From positions 22,795 to 86,794 of the forward strand of contig CAZELM010000020.1 of assembly GCA_964512995.1 (NCBI GenBank): a DNA stretch of 64,000 nucleotides. Direction: 5' to 3'. This document shows positions 46,901-54,360 of this stretch, in pieces. The stretch's first letter is position 1, and each line of letters begins with the position of its first letter. Made by a program: the position numbers and the translations under genes. The DNA is from CAZELM01 sp964512995 (GTDB lineage Bacteria; CSSED10-310). Below the pieces are notes generated by a model, which worked only from the letters and a program-made list of their open reading frames with translations, searched no databases and was not told where the DNA came from.

Positions 46901-46983
46901 AAATTTATGAAAAAGCCAAACAGAAGGTGTCTGGTCCGGAAGATTTGGATCAAGTTGAAAATGCCCTGAAACTGATCCGTTAA
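43939..46983 (+). CDS. Large secreted TPR protein with a TonB-box-like N terminus
   Basis: 1014 residues. Signal-anchor or signal peptide (about 9-27). Right after it, residues 36-46 read LSEVVINATAP, close to the TonB box of outer-membrane receptors, though no beta-barrel follows. Then comes a Cys-rich bit (GCLAPVLGSSMGKCWGTKGRLAC) and about 20 TPR repeats to the end. GGGGGAG RBS. It is 26 bases after the previous TPR gene and just before exbB. Similar TPR proteins occur with Tol/Agl-like motors. Periplasmic or outer-membrane location is inferred. Confidence 0.8.
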   Translation: MISEIIKFKRSILIVVTFILITHLLFANEGKPDLELSEVVINATAPILEGAHKTQIPLSELQNTQDIISTTLQRSSANFPDFIDITEQPSPEPPKGCLAPVLGSSMGKCWGTKGRLACASKAWEMEEWQDVVDSLMPIITRTPNDPNVPAALYFIGRSKLALADLSGAGNAFETLIIQYPDHLLSEFATYELGWIYLRSSKLERAVSTIDDFKAKFPNSPLMPYARYLKASTLYMEKNYKEAITVLEGIVSGYPFFEHLPQVQFWIAENQYYLGLFDQADKNYSHYIQNYPHENHIPNAYYGRAFCHLEKKQMDLARDDLKILIHEFPDHPLHQDANFQLGKISVLSGDPETAMTCFSKAAEHGDENLPRNIEARGWIAFEQHNFDRAYYLFNQSAQQYAEQSPENDSGHLEMKFMAAMSKFRSGSYLESAGLFQALTTDPPTPMSNAALANAGVSWMKIDNLKKAYELLYQTLPNFKESKTKALYTVYTAEILYRMGRYAESIELFRSIPTSDPELNPSLLQEIYRGIAWNLYSQQLWFEAGEAFGLFAQKFSHSPFYPEALLRQAECFFNHNDLPKAEYQFTKLIEQFPIHPESFEARLLLSRIKIAQEDYNGGQIALETAMKYAQDSEQRQKTRILMGELAQERKDFDAAIDYYQKAYLEDPHSLTAPSALLKEGDNLYNIKKFSDAEKVYRMIIEQFPNSQEAITAQYSIGLTYFQQNRLDDYLKECYQTASDHQGTQQSALALMGASEILMEQNRADEAIQVFRRLLSEFDTGVDIELVHFRLGQALMNAGKGDEASGIFNDLLTLSPQGRFAADAAFALAETARSQKKFPEAEKQFLYIISNFPHHPRMPDTLLNLAIIEDEQGKTDSAIRHLDLLIQKYSDSSVVPNAHLLIAGILIKENDPTTAKTHLDICSRSTNRTIVSESQFLEAKRQEILKNTDEALKQYLKIGYLYPDQKSIVFRSLMQAGEILRVQGKKLDAQKIYEKAKQKVSGPEDLDQVENALKLIR

Positions 46984-47052
46984 TCCGCTGTATAAAACAA
47001 TGATTTGATTCAGACTGCCAGTACGTCATACCCAATAAACAGGAGGAGTTGA

Positions 47053-47688
47053 ATGAATCTATTGGATACCTTGATCAAGGGTGGACCGTTAATGATTTTC
47101 ATTGGAGCTTGTTCAATTACAACGATTGCGATTGCCTTGGAACGGTGGATCCGGCTGCGTATCAGAAAAATCATGCCGGATGGCTTTGCGGAAGAAATCA
47201 AGCGACTAATAAAACGGAAGCGATTATCAGACGCCATTGATCTGTGTATGGATCGAAATGAATTAGGTGTTCGCGTCATCCGTGCTGGATTGAATTGTGC
47301 TGGTGCAAAACGAGATGTAATCCGGGAACATTTCGAGATGGAAGGTCGTCAGGCTTATCAGGAAATGACGCGAGGATTAGGGGTGCTCGCAACGGTGGCG
47401 AGCATTTCTCCACTTCTTGGATTGATGGGAACCGTTACAGGCATGATCCGTGTTTTCGGTGTGATATCTGTTCAGGGAGTTGGTGATCCGGGAGCCTTAT
47501 CCGGTGGCATTTCTGAGGCATTAATCACAACAGCAGCCGGTCTAGCGGTTGGGATCCCAACTCTGGTGTTGCATCATTACTTTTTACGCCGGACTGAACA
47601 AATAACATCATCACTGGAGCATACTTCTTCTGATATTCTCGACTTGCTCGATCCCGATACTCCCACGAAAAATGGAGGGATATCATGA
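47053..47688 (+). CDS. exbB: MotA/TolQ/ExbB proton channel protein
   Basis: 211 residues with three membrane segments (about 12-30, 115-140, 155-178). The MotA/ExbB core is visible: LGVLATVASISPLLGLMGTVTGMIRVF and GGISEALITTAAGLAVGIPTLVLHHYF. With ExbD it forms the proton channel that drives TonB-like proteins. AGGAGGAG RBS. It overlaps exbD by 4 bases. TolQ is an alternative name; the tonB-like gene two positions downstream favours ExbB. Confidence 0.93.
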   Translation: MNLLDTLIKGGPLMIFIGACSITTIAIALERWIRLRIRKIMPDGFAEEIKRLIKRKRLSDAIDLCMDRNELGVRVIRAGLNCAGAKRDVIREHFEMEGRQAYQEMTRGLGVLATVASISPLLGLMGTVTGMIRVFGVISVQGVGDPGALSGGISEALITTAAGLAVGIPTLVLHHYFLRRTEQITSSLEHTSSDILDLLDPDTPTKNGGIS

Positions 47689-48107
47689 AATTCCATACAA
47701 TTCACCATGCAAGACCAGAACTGGATATCACACCTTTGATCGACGTTGTCCTGATGCTCGTTATTTTTTTCATGATCTCTACCAGTTTTATCTTCCAGCC
47801 GGGCATTATGGTCAAATTACCAGTCTCATCCCAAACGGAAGCAACAGCACCCAAGGGAGCGCAGATTCTGATCACAGCGGACGGAGATTTGTTTTTTGAG
47901 AGACTCCGCACAACATCCGCGGAACTCGAAAATCAAATGCGACAATTTCCAGATAAAAGTATCGTGACGATCAAAGCCGATCAGGCAGTCTCCCACGGAA
48001 CGGTTGTCGAAGCCATGAATCATGCTAAGAATGCAGGATTCCAACGCTTAGCCATCGCTACTCGCCCGGAATCTGCGAACCCAAAATCCCAATCGATGCC
48101 AGAATAA
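47685..48107 (+). CDS. exbD: ExbD/TolR biopolymer transport protein
   Basis: 140 residues. One N-terminal membrane helix with the conserved Asp in ELDITPLIDVVLMLVIFFM, then a periplasmic domain (TADGDLFFERL, VTIKADQAVSHGTVVEAMNHAKNAGFQRLAIAT). Forms the channel with ExbB. Its start overlaps the exbB stop and the tonB-like gene begins one base after its stop, so the three are surely cotranscribed. Confidence 0.94.
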   Translation: MKFHTIHHARPELDITPLIDVVLMLVIFFMISTSFIFQPGIMVKLPVSSQTEATAPKGAQILITADGDLFFERLRTTSAELENQMRQFPDKSIVTIKADQAVSHGTVVEAMNHAKNAGFQRLAIATRPESANPKSQSMPE

Positions 48108-48108
48108 T

Positions 48109-48882
48109 ATGCCATTCGACAAAACACTCGCAATTTCATTCCTGTTTTCGGGTGTATTTCATATCATTCTGATTTTACTATGCCCTGGATTCTGGTATTT
48201 TAATGCCAAGCCGCAAATGGATTGGATTGAAATCGATCTGCTGCCAATTCCGGACATCGAAAACGCCACAACGAAGCCGCTGCCCAGAGCTGATTCTGAA
48301 TCTTCTCAACCTGCTGGCAACTCGGATTCGGTTGAGGATCATGCAGGTGATTCAAACATCCTGCCTGCACCGCCAATCTGGCTTCCTCCACAACTTGATT
48401 CATTCGATATTGACCAGGTTATCCCCAGTGAGGTGACTCTGCCAGGATCAATTCTTCCTGACCATTCCGGAATAGGTACCCTGCCAGGATCGATTCTGAA
48501 GGACACGGCTGCATCAGACGGGTCAGGACCAGCGATCGGATCGCCTCCTACATTCACTTGGCAGCCACAGAAAGCACCGGTTCAATCTGATGATCTCGAC
48601 ACGGGAACGAATGTTTTTCGGATAGAAGGGCCAGCAGCCAAGCGGAAGGTCATTTACCTGCCTCCTCAACCTCAACCGGTAACACAAGTATTTGGCACGA
48701 TCCGGCTCAAATTCTGGGTTCATCCCGATGGGACAGTCGGGAAAATCGTCCCGATTTTAAAAGCGGACCCTCAACTCGAAAAAATTGCCATCGAATTTTT
48801 AGAAAAATGGCGTTTCGAGAGCATTCCCGAATCTTCAGGTAATCAATGGGGTGTTCTACCAGTACGATTTAAGCTGCAATGA
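48109..48882 (+). CDS. tonB: TonB-like protein
   Basis: 257 residues: N-terminal membrane helix (about 8-27), a long Pro/Ser-rich periplasmic spacer containing LPGSIL twice, and a C-terminal TonB domain (FGTIRLKFWVHPDGTVGKIVPIL, EFLEKWRFESIPESSG). Transmits the ExbB/ExbD force to outer-membrane partners. No TonB-dependent receptor lies nearby; the TPR protein with a TonB-box-like motif (43939-46983) is the only candidate partner in the window. Confidence 0.88.
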   Translation: MPFDKTLAISFLFSGVFHIILILLCPGFWYFNAKPQMDWIEIDLLPIPDIENATTKPLPRADSESSQPAGNSDSVEDHAGDSNILPAPPIWLPPQLDSFDIDQVIPSEVTLPGSILPDHSGIGTLPGSILKDTAASDGSGPAIGSPPTFTWQPQKAPVQSDDLDTGTNVFRIEGPAAKRKVIYLPPQPQPVTQVFGTIRLKFWVHPDGTVGKIVPILKADPQLEKIAIEFLEKWRFESIPESSGNQWGVLPVRFKLQ

Positions 48883-48905
48883 TACTGGAACTTCTTCACA
48901 ACACT

Positions 48906-50411
48906 CTATTCAAAAAAATGACGAACCTTACGATATAACATGTCCGAATCCAAGCGTTTCAATACTCGAAGAGCATGCTCCTTATGACCCGTTGTAATCT
49001 GCAACATGATATAATCTTGGTAAATCAGAATCCGCTCCTTATGATGGAGAAACGTTTTCCGGAAAGAGGGGTCGAGCGATTGAGACGAATGATCTATCCA
49101 TCGTAATGCAACATGAAATTCATCACGTGCGTGATCATATCGTTGTTGAACGAAATACAATCGCCCGAGCGAATAATGAGCCTGCCATAAATATCTTGGG
49201 ATCGCCAGAAGACCTGCTTTCCGAACGGCCTCTTCACGGTAAGCCATCGCCTGATCATCCTGCTTTAAACCATGAAAAATCTTGCCCAGGGCCAGAGTTA
49301 CTTCCAGATTGAGAAGCGATGATTTTGTGATATCAATGCTTCTATTGATCGTTTCAATTGTTGTATGTGCTGTTTCATATCGCCCGGTCTCAATCTCATA
49401 CATCGCCTTCTTCATTAGTACTTTACCGATGTAATGGCTCAGATTCAGCCTGGAAGCATGAACAATGAGTTCTTCAATTGCTCGAAAAGCCTTTTCCCAC
49501 AAACCCTGAAGCGCATAGATATCGGCCTTTAATAAACCCAATTCGATACCCAGACAACTTCCAGGATCATCGCGCATCAATTCGGAAGCCTGTCTTGCCT
49601 GCTCCCTTGCCAGATCCCAAAATCCAAGGTGGATATTTAAATGAGCCATTGCGATAAGAGCCGTTACCTGCAACGTGTTGTTTCCAAGATTGACAGATCC
49701 ATCCAGAACATCCTGATAACTTGGAATGGCTTGACTGTATTCGCCCAGATATTCATAACAATGTCCCATGCCAAAGGTACAAAGTATCATAAGCTCAAGT
49801 TGTTTGAGTGTTTCTGCGATTTTGAGACCGTTTTCGAAAAATCCGAACGCTTCAATGTAATGTTGCATCATCTGATACGTTGCACCGAGACGACACAAAG
49901 TCCATCCTTCCCAGACGACTAGCTTGGCTTGCCTTGAAATCTCCAATGCATTACTGAACGATTCTAATGCATTCTCGTATTCCTCCAGATCCATCCACGC
50001 GCCACCCAGATTGTGCAAACTGATGAGTTCGGCGTTACCAGGATTGAATTCACGATCCAATAACAGCGCTTTATTGTAAAATTTAGCCGCAGAACGTATA
50101 TCCCCCTGAAGACGATATGCTGTACCAATATTAGAATAGGATTGAGCCATCGATTTCCGATCATTAACTTCCTGATATACTCTGAGTGCATCCGTCCAAT
50201 TCTGAATGGCTTCATCGTATTTTCTGACATCGAAATAGGCAAAACCTGTTTCTTCCAGACATAGAGCTTCAGCTTGGGAATTCTGTTTCTGTCGGCAATT
50301 TTTAAGATCTTTGCTCAGGCGTTGAATTTTTTTCTTGAACGTCCGGTCGAGTAATTGTGCATCATTCGCTGCATCGTGGTTGCTGAGATTCTTCCGAAAG
50401 AAGTTCAGCAT
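48906..50411 (-). CDS. Cytoplasmic TPR protein
   Basis: 501 residues from ATG 50411 with AAGGAG eight bases upstream (GTG 50420 would overlap the RBS). No signal peptide. About ten TPR repeats of the longer type (SMAQSYSNIGTAYRLQGDIRSAAKFYNKALLL, LISLHNLGGAWMDLEEYENALESFSNALEI), like those of bacterial TPR regulators (Rap/SARP type) or LGN-like scaffolds, but without an effector domain. It lies 24 bases after ssb and convergent to the tonB-like gene. Function unknown. Confidence 0.82.
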   Translation of the reverse strand: MLNFFRKNLSNHDAANDAQLLDRTFKKKIQRLSKDLKNCRQKQNSQAEALCLEETGFAYFDVRKYDEAIQNWTDALRVYQEVNDRKSMAQSYSNIGTAYRLQGDIRSAAKFYNKALLLDREFNPGNAELISLHNLGGAWMDLEEYENALESFSNALEISRQAKLVVWEGWTLCRLGATYQMMQHYIEAFGFFENGLKIAETLKQLELMILCTFGMGHCYEYLGEYSQAIPSYQDVLDGSVNLGNNTLQVTALIAMAHLNIHLGFWDLAREQARQASELMRDDPGSCLGIELGLLKADIYALQGLWEKAFRAIEELIVHASRLNLSHYIGKVLMKKAMYEIETGRYETAHTTIETINRSIDITKSSLLNLEVTLALGKIFHGLKQDDQAMAYREEAVRKAGLLAIPRYLWQAHYSLGRLYFVQQRYDHARDEFHVALRWIDHSSQSLDPSFRKTFLHHKERILIYQDYIMLQITTGHKEHALRVLKRLDSDMLYRKVRHFFE

Positions 50412-50444
50412 GGAGAACACTCCTTACTTTAAAAGTCATCTTCA

Positions 50445-50942
50445 TTAAAATGGAATATCTTCATCAGCGATCGGCATGAAATCATCACCGGATTCATCCG
50501 AGTATACCGCTGATGAATCACTCCGTTCGAGATTACCGGAGATACCTGGTTTTTGGTATCCGGAGTTGGAATATTCGGATTGAGCCATCGAACCGGCATC
50601 CGTCCGCTTGTTTTCTCGAGGTGCTAACATCTCCATCTCTTTCACCCGTATCTCAATACGACTTCTCTTTGTCCCATCTGGAGTGCTCCATTCCTGATAT
50701 TCAAGGCTGCCCCGAATGGCTATCTTCTGACCTTTGCGCAGATATCGTTCGCAGGTATCTGCCATTCGATCCCATGCATTGAGAGCAAACCAATGGGTAC
50801 GTTCATTCCGTTCTCCAGTCTGTCGATTTGTCCAGTACTCATTAACAGCGATTCTCATCTTGGCTACTTTTATTCCACTCGGAGTGGATCGGATTTCTGG
50901 GTCTGAAGCCAGGTTCCCTATCAAACAAACACTATTTATCAT
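50445..50942 (-). CDS. ssb: Single-stranded DNA-binding protein
   Basis: 165 residues from ATG 50942, five bases after GGAGGT (the ATG at 50954 overlaps that RBS). OB fold with INSVCLIGNLASDPEIRSTPSG, WFALNAWDRMADTCERYLRKGQKIAIRG, EYQEWSTPDGTKRSRIEIRV, then a flexible linker and the C-terminal acidic tip DEDIPF that recruits repair and replication partners. Rather than rpsF/rpsR it is followed by a TPR gene. Confidence 0.97.
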   Translation of the reverse strand: MINSVCLIGNLASDPEIRSTPSGIKVAKMRIAVNEYWTNRQTGERNERTHWFALNAWDRMADTCERYLRKGQKIAIRGSLEYQEWSTPDGTKRSRIEIRVKEMEMLAPRENKRTDAGSMAQSEYSNSGYQKPGISGNLERSDSSAVYSDESGDDFMPIADEDIPF

Positions 50943-51110
50943 GTAAACCTCCATAAAAAAATAACGTTCGGGTGTTAATTTAACTGATTGAGTATCGTTA
51001 TTCCAGAAGTATTTATTATTGAGATGAAGCCGGTTGCTAATCTGCTACCGTGAACTGAATTATCCTGTTCACAATGAAAATTTATAGGAGAGGTAACTGA
51101 TATTTAACGT

Positions 51111-51139
51111 TTGACTTTATATTTTCTTCGAGCTAGAAA
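51111..51139 (+). promoter_or_regulatory. Promoter of the division-like operon
   Basis: TTGACT (51111-51116) and TAGAAA (51134-51139), 17 bases apart, about 80 bases before the FtsZ-like gene. Between them and the gene, CCGTAT/ATACGG (51177-51182 with 51191-51196) forms a small hairpin. The rest of the ssb upstream gap shows nothing clear. Confidence 0.5.
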
Positions 51140-51219
51140 TTTATTACAGTAACGAGCAGGTTTTTGCTTTAACGATCCGTATTCCGTCAGATACGGGTTT
51201 CGAATCTGGAGGATTTCAA

Positions 51220-52314
51220 GTGTCAAGACCAACCTATCTCAATACAACAAATCCTAATGCCTTGTTTGAAGGCATTAGTTCTGTAAATTTGATAGTAGTC
51301 GGTAAAGATGCAGAAGAAGCGATCCAGATGATCCCTCAGGATTATTGGGAGATGAGCAATAAGCCAGGTTACCTGGGGATCAGCCAATCAGCGTTTGGAA
51401 AGGACGGGATTGACAGCAGTAATTATCGAACGCAGCTCTATATTGGTGGACATACGGGTCCCCAACGTGATTTCATTTCTGCCCAAAGCGCTCTAACTCC
51501 TTATTTTGATTCAGTAAGACATATTCTTTATAACACACATCTGAACATTATTTTTTCATACTTGGGAGAAGCATTTCCGTCTGGCATTACTCCAAGCGTT
51601 GCCAGAGCATCGGCTAAAGAAGGTGCTGTAACAATCGCTATCCTGCCACTTCCTCACAAAGATGAAGGAAAGATCCATTCTCAGCAATCAAAAATGGCAT
51701 TGGGTGATACGCGTAAAGATGTCGATGCAGTTTGTTTATTGCCACTCGAAGTGCTCTACGACCATTTTTCAGACTCCGTGAATTTTAGCGATCTTGGAGC
51801 GGCTGTCAGTAGAATGACAACACGGATTATCAGAGGAATTGTGGATCTAGCCACAAATCCCGGCTTTCGTTCCCCGGGTTCGGAAGAAATTCTAAGCTTT
51901 TTCCGGGGAGCGGGTGATATCTTGCTGGGCTATGCCGAACTTGATCATTCTCCAGAATCAAGCCTGACCGGAATCTCAAATGCTCTGAGAAATCCCCTCG
52001 ACACGGTTCGTCAATTCGAAGGCTCGGAAAAGGTACTTATTTCCGTGTGTCAGGGGAATCCGAGTCTGGATGTCGATTCTTTTTTGAAAATTGGAAAGTA
52101 CAGCCGCGATTTGCTTGGTAATGACACCGATATCACCATTGGGAACTTTAAACCCAATATCCCCAACGAAAAACCCTGGATAGCGATTTATGCAAAAGAT
52201 TTTCTTGAGCGGCGCAAAGATCGTTTCGATTTCCCAATCTCAGAACTTCCGCCTGAAAAGGCACCACCTCGATTGCCCGCCTATTACATACATCATCATG
52301 GCCGAAACCGGTAA
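51220..52314 (+). CDS. Degenerate FtsZ-like protein (tubulin-like fold, GTPase motifs lost)
   Basis: 364 residues that can be followed along FtsZ from start to end. VNLIVVGKDAEEAIQMI matches strand 1 and the first loop; YIGGHTG (74-80) the GLGAG region; SYLGEAFPSGITPS (113-126) stands where FtsZ has GGGTGTG; EGAVTIAILPLPHKDEGK the next strand; VDAVCLLPLEVLYDHF (168-183) FtsZ VDTLIVIPNDRLL; IVDLATNPGFRSPG then ILSFFRGAGDILLG the T7 region, where catalytic Asp is replaced by Glu or Gly. The C-terminal LPAYYIHHHGRNR resembles the FtsZ tail that binds FtsA. GTP binding and hydrolysis are probably lost or altered. RBS GGAGG; GTG start. It heads the operon with FtsI-, FtsW- and FtsA-like genes. Confidence 0.72.
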   Translation: MSRPTYLNTTNPNALFEGISSVNLIVVGKDAEEAIQMIPQDYWEMSNKPGYLGISQSAFGKDGIDSSNYRTQLYIGGHTGPQRDFISAQSALTPYFDSVRHILYNTHLNIIFSYLGEAFPSGITPSVARASAKEGAVTIAILPLPHKDEGKIHSQQSKMALGDTRKDVDAVCLLPLEVLYDHFSDSVNFSDLGAAVSRMTTRIIRGIVDLATNPGFRSPGSEEILSFFRGAGDILLGYAELDHSPESSLTGISNALRNPLDTVRQFEGSEKVLISVCQGNPSLDVDSFLKIGKYSRDLLGNDTDITIGNFKPNIPNEKPWIAIYAKDFLERRKDRFDFPISELPPEKAPPRLPAYYIHHHGRNR

Positions 52315-52323
52315 TGGGATCAC

Positions 52324-52524
52324 ATGATCAAAATTCCGAAAGAACGTCCATTCTGGATGGCTCCATTCCTCATCATCCTGCTTCTGGCGATGTTTGGATT
52401 AGCTTTTCAACATACATTTCAGGTAATCCATCGGGATCTTGAAAGTAACCAGAATTCAAGAAAGTCCATATCCGCGATATTTTTAGAACAAATCAGCCCG
52501 GCTGATACTGAAGTTCTGCCGTAG
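52324..52524 (+). CDS. Small single-pass membrane protein (FtsL-like position)
   Basis: 66 residues. Short basic N terminus, one membrane helix (about 11-28, APFLIILLLAMFGLAF), then a short polar part with NQNSRK. It begins 9 bases after the FtsZ-like gene and precedes the FtsI-like gene, the place of FtsL in dcw clusters, and has the same topology, but is shorter than FtsL (about 100-120) with no clear leucine zipper. Assignment to FtsL is by position only. Confidence 0.65.
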   Translation: MIKIPKERPFWMAPFLIILLLAMFGLAFQHTFQVIHRDLESNQNSRKSISAIFLEQISPADTEVLP

Positions 52525-52545
52525 TATCTCCTTGCTGGATTTCTC

Positions 52546-54360
52546 ATGACACATGTTGATCCCAAAAATAATACCAGACAGCAATGGATCCTGCGTATGT
52601 TTATTGGGATCAGCGTGATAATGTTTCTGCGATTAGCCCAATTTTCTCTCCTGGAGCACGATAAATGGACAGGTCTTGCTCGTCAACAAATTCTCAGAAC
52701 GCAAGAAATTGAGCCAACACGAGGAAAAATTCTGGCGAATGACGGAAACACCGAACTGGCAATTAGTCAAATTGAGATTTCTCTTGCGAGCGATAATATT
52801 GCCATCCGCTCAACTCATGCAGACATCTCCATTGCAAGCCGATTATCTGCTATTCTGGATCTTCCCATCGAACAGATAGTATCAACGATACATTCCGAAC
52901 GTAATGCGAGTTGGATCAAGAGAAATCTGAGCCAGGATACTTTTTTTAAATTTCTGGAGCACTATAAAGATGGAAAACTTCCTGGCATCCATATCAAACG
53001 AGAAGTTACCCGGACGTATCCACAGCATCCCAATGCTGCCAGCATCATCGGATTCGCCCGTGCTGATAGAGAGCCTGGCTTTGATCCCCTTGGCCCATAT
53101 CTGCACATGAAAGGTATCGAAGGGCTGGAAAAATCCTACAATTCAGAACTGACAGGAAAACCAGGTCAATTCGAGTTCCGGGTGAACCGTTTTGGTGCTC
53201 CCGAATTGAACTCCTACAAAATCCTCCAAAACCCAACTCACGGGAACGATCTTGTCACGACATTGGATCTACAGCTCCAAACGATTCTTCGAGAAGAATT
53301 GATGAAAGCTCTGATTCAAAACAAAGCGTTATCGAGTATTGGAATTATCATGGAACCGGCTACGGGTTCAATCCTGGCATGTGACAGTGTCGAAAACACT
53401 CCGGAACATCTGGATCCTGAATATCGGAACATGAATTTTACCAACTGCTGGCCTTCTGAAGCGCGAAGGAATCTCAGCACTGCAGCGATTTTTGAACCCG
53501 GCTCGATATGGAAACCAATCATGATGTCGATCGCATTGGAACATGAACTGGTCACTCCCGGAGAGATTATTCCATGGTCCGATCCAATTGTACTCGGATC
53601 TAAAAAATTCTATGACTGGAAAAAATTTCCTCCCTCTCTGCAATTGGCAGAAGTGCTGATCTATTCATCAAATGTTGGAATCATTCAAGTATCCAAACGA
53701 CTCTTCAATGCATTTGAAAAGACACAGGTCGCAGATGAAATCATACGCATGGGATTTGCCCGAAGATTGCCAATTGATTTCCCGACACGGCCAAGCGGAC
53801 GTCTGGCACCTCGGTCATGGAGCATGATTTCGATCGGAGCGGTGGCGGAAGGATATGAATTGGGAGTCACACTGGCTCAACTCGCTGCATTTTATTCTTG
53901 CATCGCCAATGGAGGAAACCGTGTATTTCCGCATTTTGGAAAAGAATTGAGATATCCTGGCAGTCAATCCGTTTCCAAAGAATTGACGCCACAAATACAA
54001 GAAATCGTCCTGTCACAGACCACAACTGATTTCATACGCGATGCCATGGTGCAATGCGTTGACCATGGGACAGGAAAAAACGCTTCCTTGAAAGAATATG
54101 GCGTGATAGCCGGAGGAAAGACCGCTACTGCAAAAATGCTCGTTGGAGGAAGCTATGCTTCCGGAAAATACCGTGCTTCATTTTCTGGCTTTTTCCCCGC
54201 AGAAAATCCCATGTATGTCATGGTTGTAAGCGTCGAAGATCCAAGTGCCGGCGCATATTATGGTGGAAGCGTCGCCGCTCCTCTGTTCCAAAATATTGGA
54301 AGACGGATATGTTCCGAAAAACATGGCATTATGCCCATTCCCTTGCCAAAGGTGGAGTAA
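52546..54360 (+). CDS. PBP2/FtsI-like class B penicillin-binding protein (KTG replaced by KTA)
   Basis: 604 residues. Membrane anchor (about 14-35), then PBP dimerisation region (EPTRGKILANDGNTELA at 56-72 instead of RGxIxDRNGxxLA) and a transpeptidase domain: SxxK as S320-I-W-K323 in FEPGSIWKP, SxN as S374-S375-N376, but the third motif reads K525-T526-A527 (GGKTATAK) in place of KTG. PBPs of this type make septal or elongation cross-links with an FtsW/RodA partner, here the next gene. The change in the third box could affect activity or beta-lactam binding. Weak RBS; it ends in TAATG with the next gene. Confidence 0.88.
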   Translation: MTHVDPKNNTRQQWILRMFIGISVIMFLRLAQFSLLEHDKWTGLARQQILRTQEIEPTRGKILANDGNTELAISQIEISLASDNIAIRSTHADISIASRLSAILDLPIEQIVSTIHSERNASWIKRNLSQDTFFKFLEHYKDGKLPGIHIKREVTRTYPQHPNAASIIGFARADREPGFDPLGPYLHMKGIEGLEKSYNSELTGKPGQFEFRVNRFGAPELNSYKILQNPTHGNDLVTTLDLQLQTILREELMKALIQNKALSSIGIIMEPATGSILACDSVENTPEHLDPEYRNMNFTNCWPSEARRNLSTAAIFEPGSIWKPIMMSIALEHELVTPGEIIPWSDPIVLGSKKFYDWKKFPPSLQLAEVLIYSSNVGIIQVSKRLFNAFEKTQVADEIIRMGFARRLPIDFPTRPSGRLAPRSWSMISIGAVAEGYELGVTLAQLAAFYSCIANGGNRVFPHFGKELRYPGSQSVSKELTPQIQEIVLSQTTTDFIRDAMVQCVDHGTGKNASLKEYGVIAGGKTATAKMLVGGSYASGKYRASFSGFFPAENPMYVMVVSVEDPSAGAYYGGSVAAPLFQNIGRRICSEKHGIMPIPLPKVE

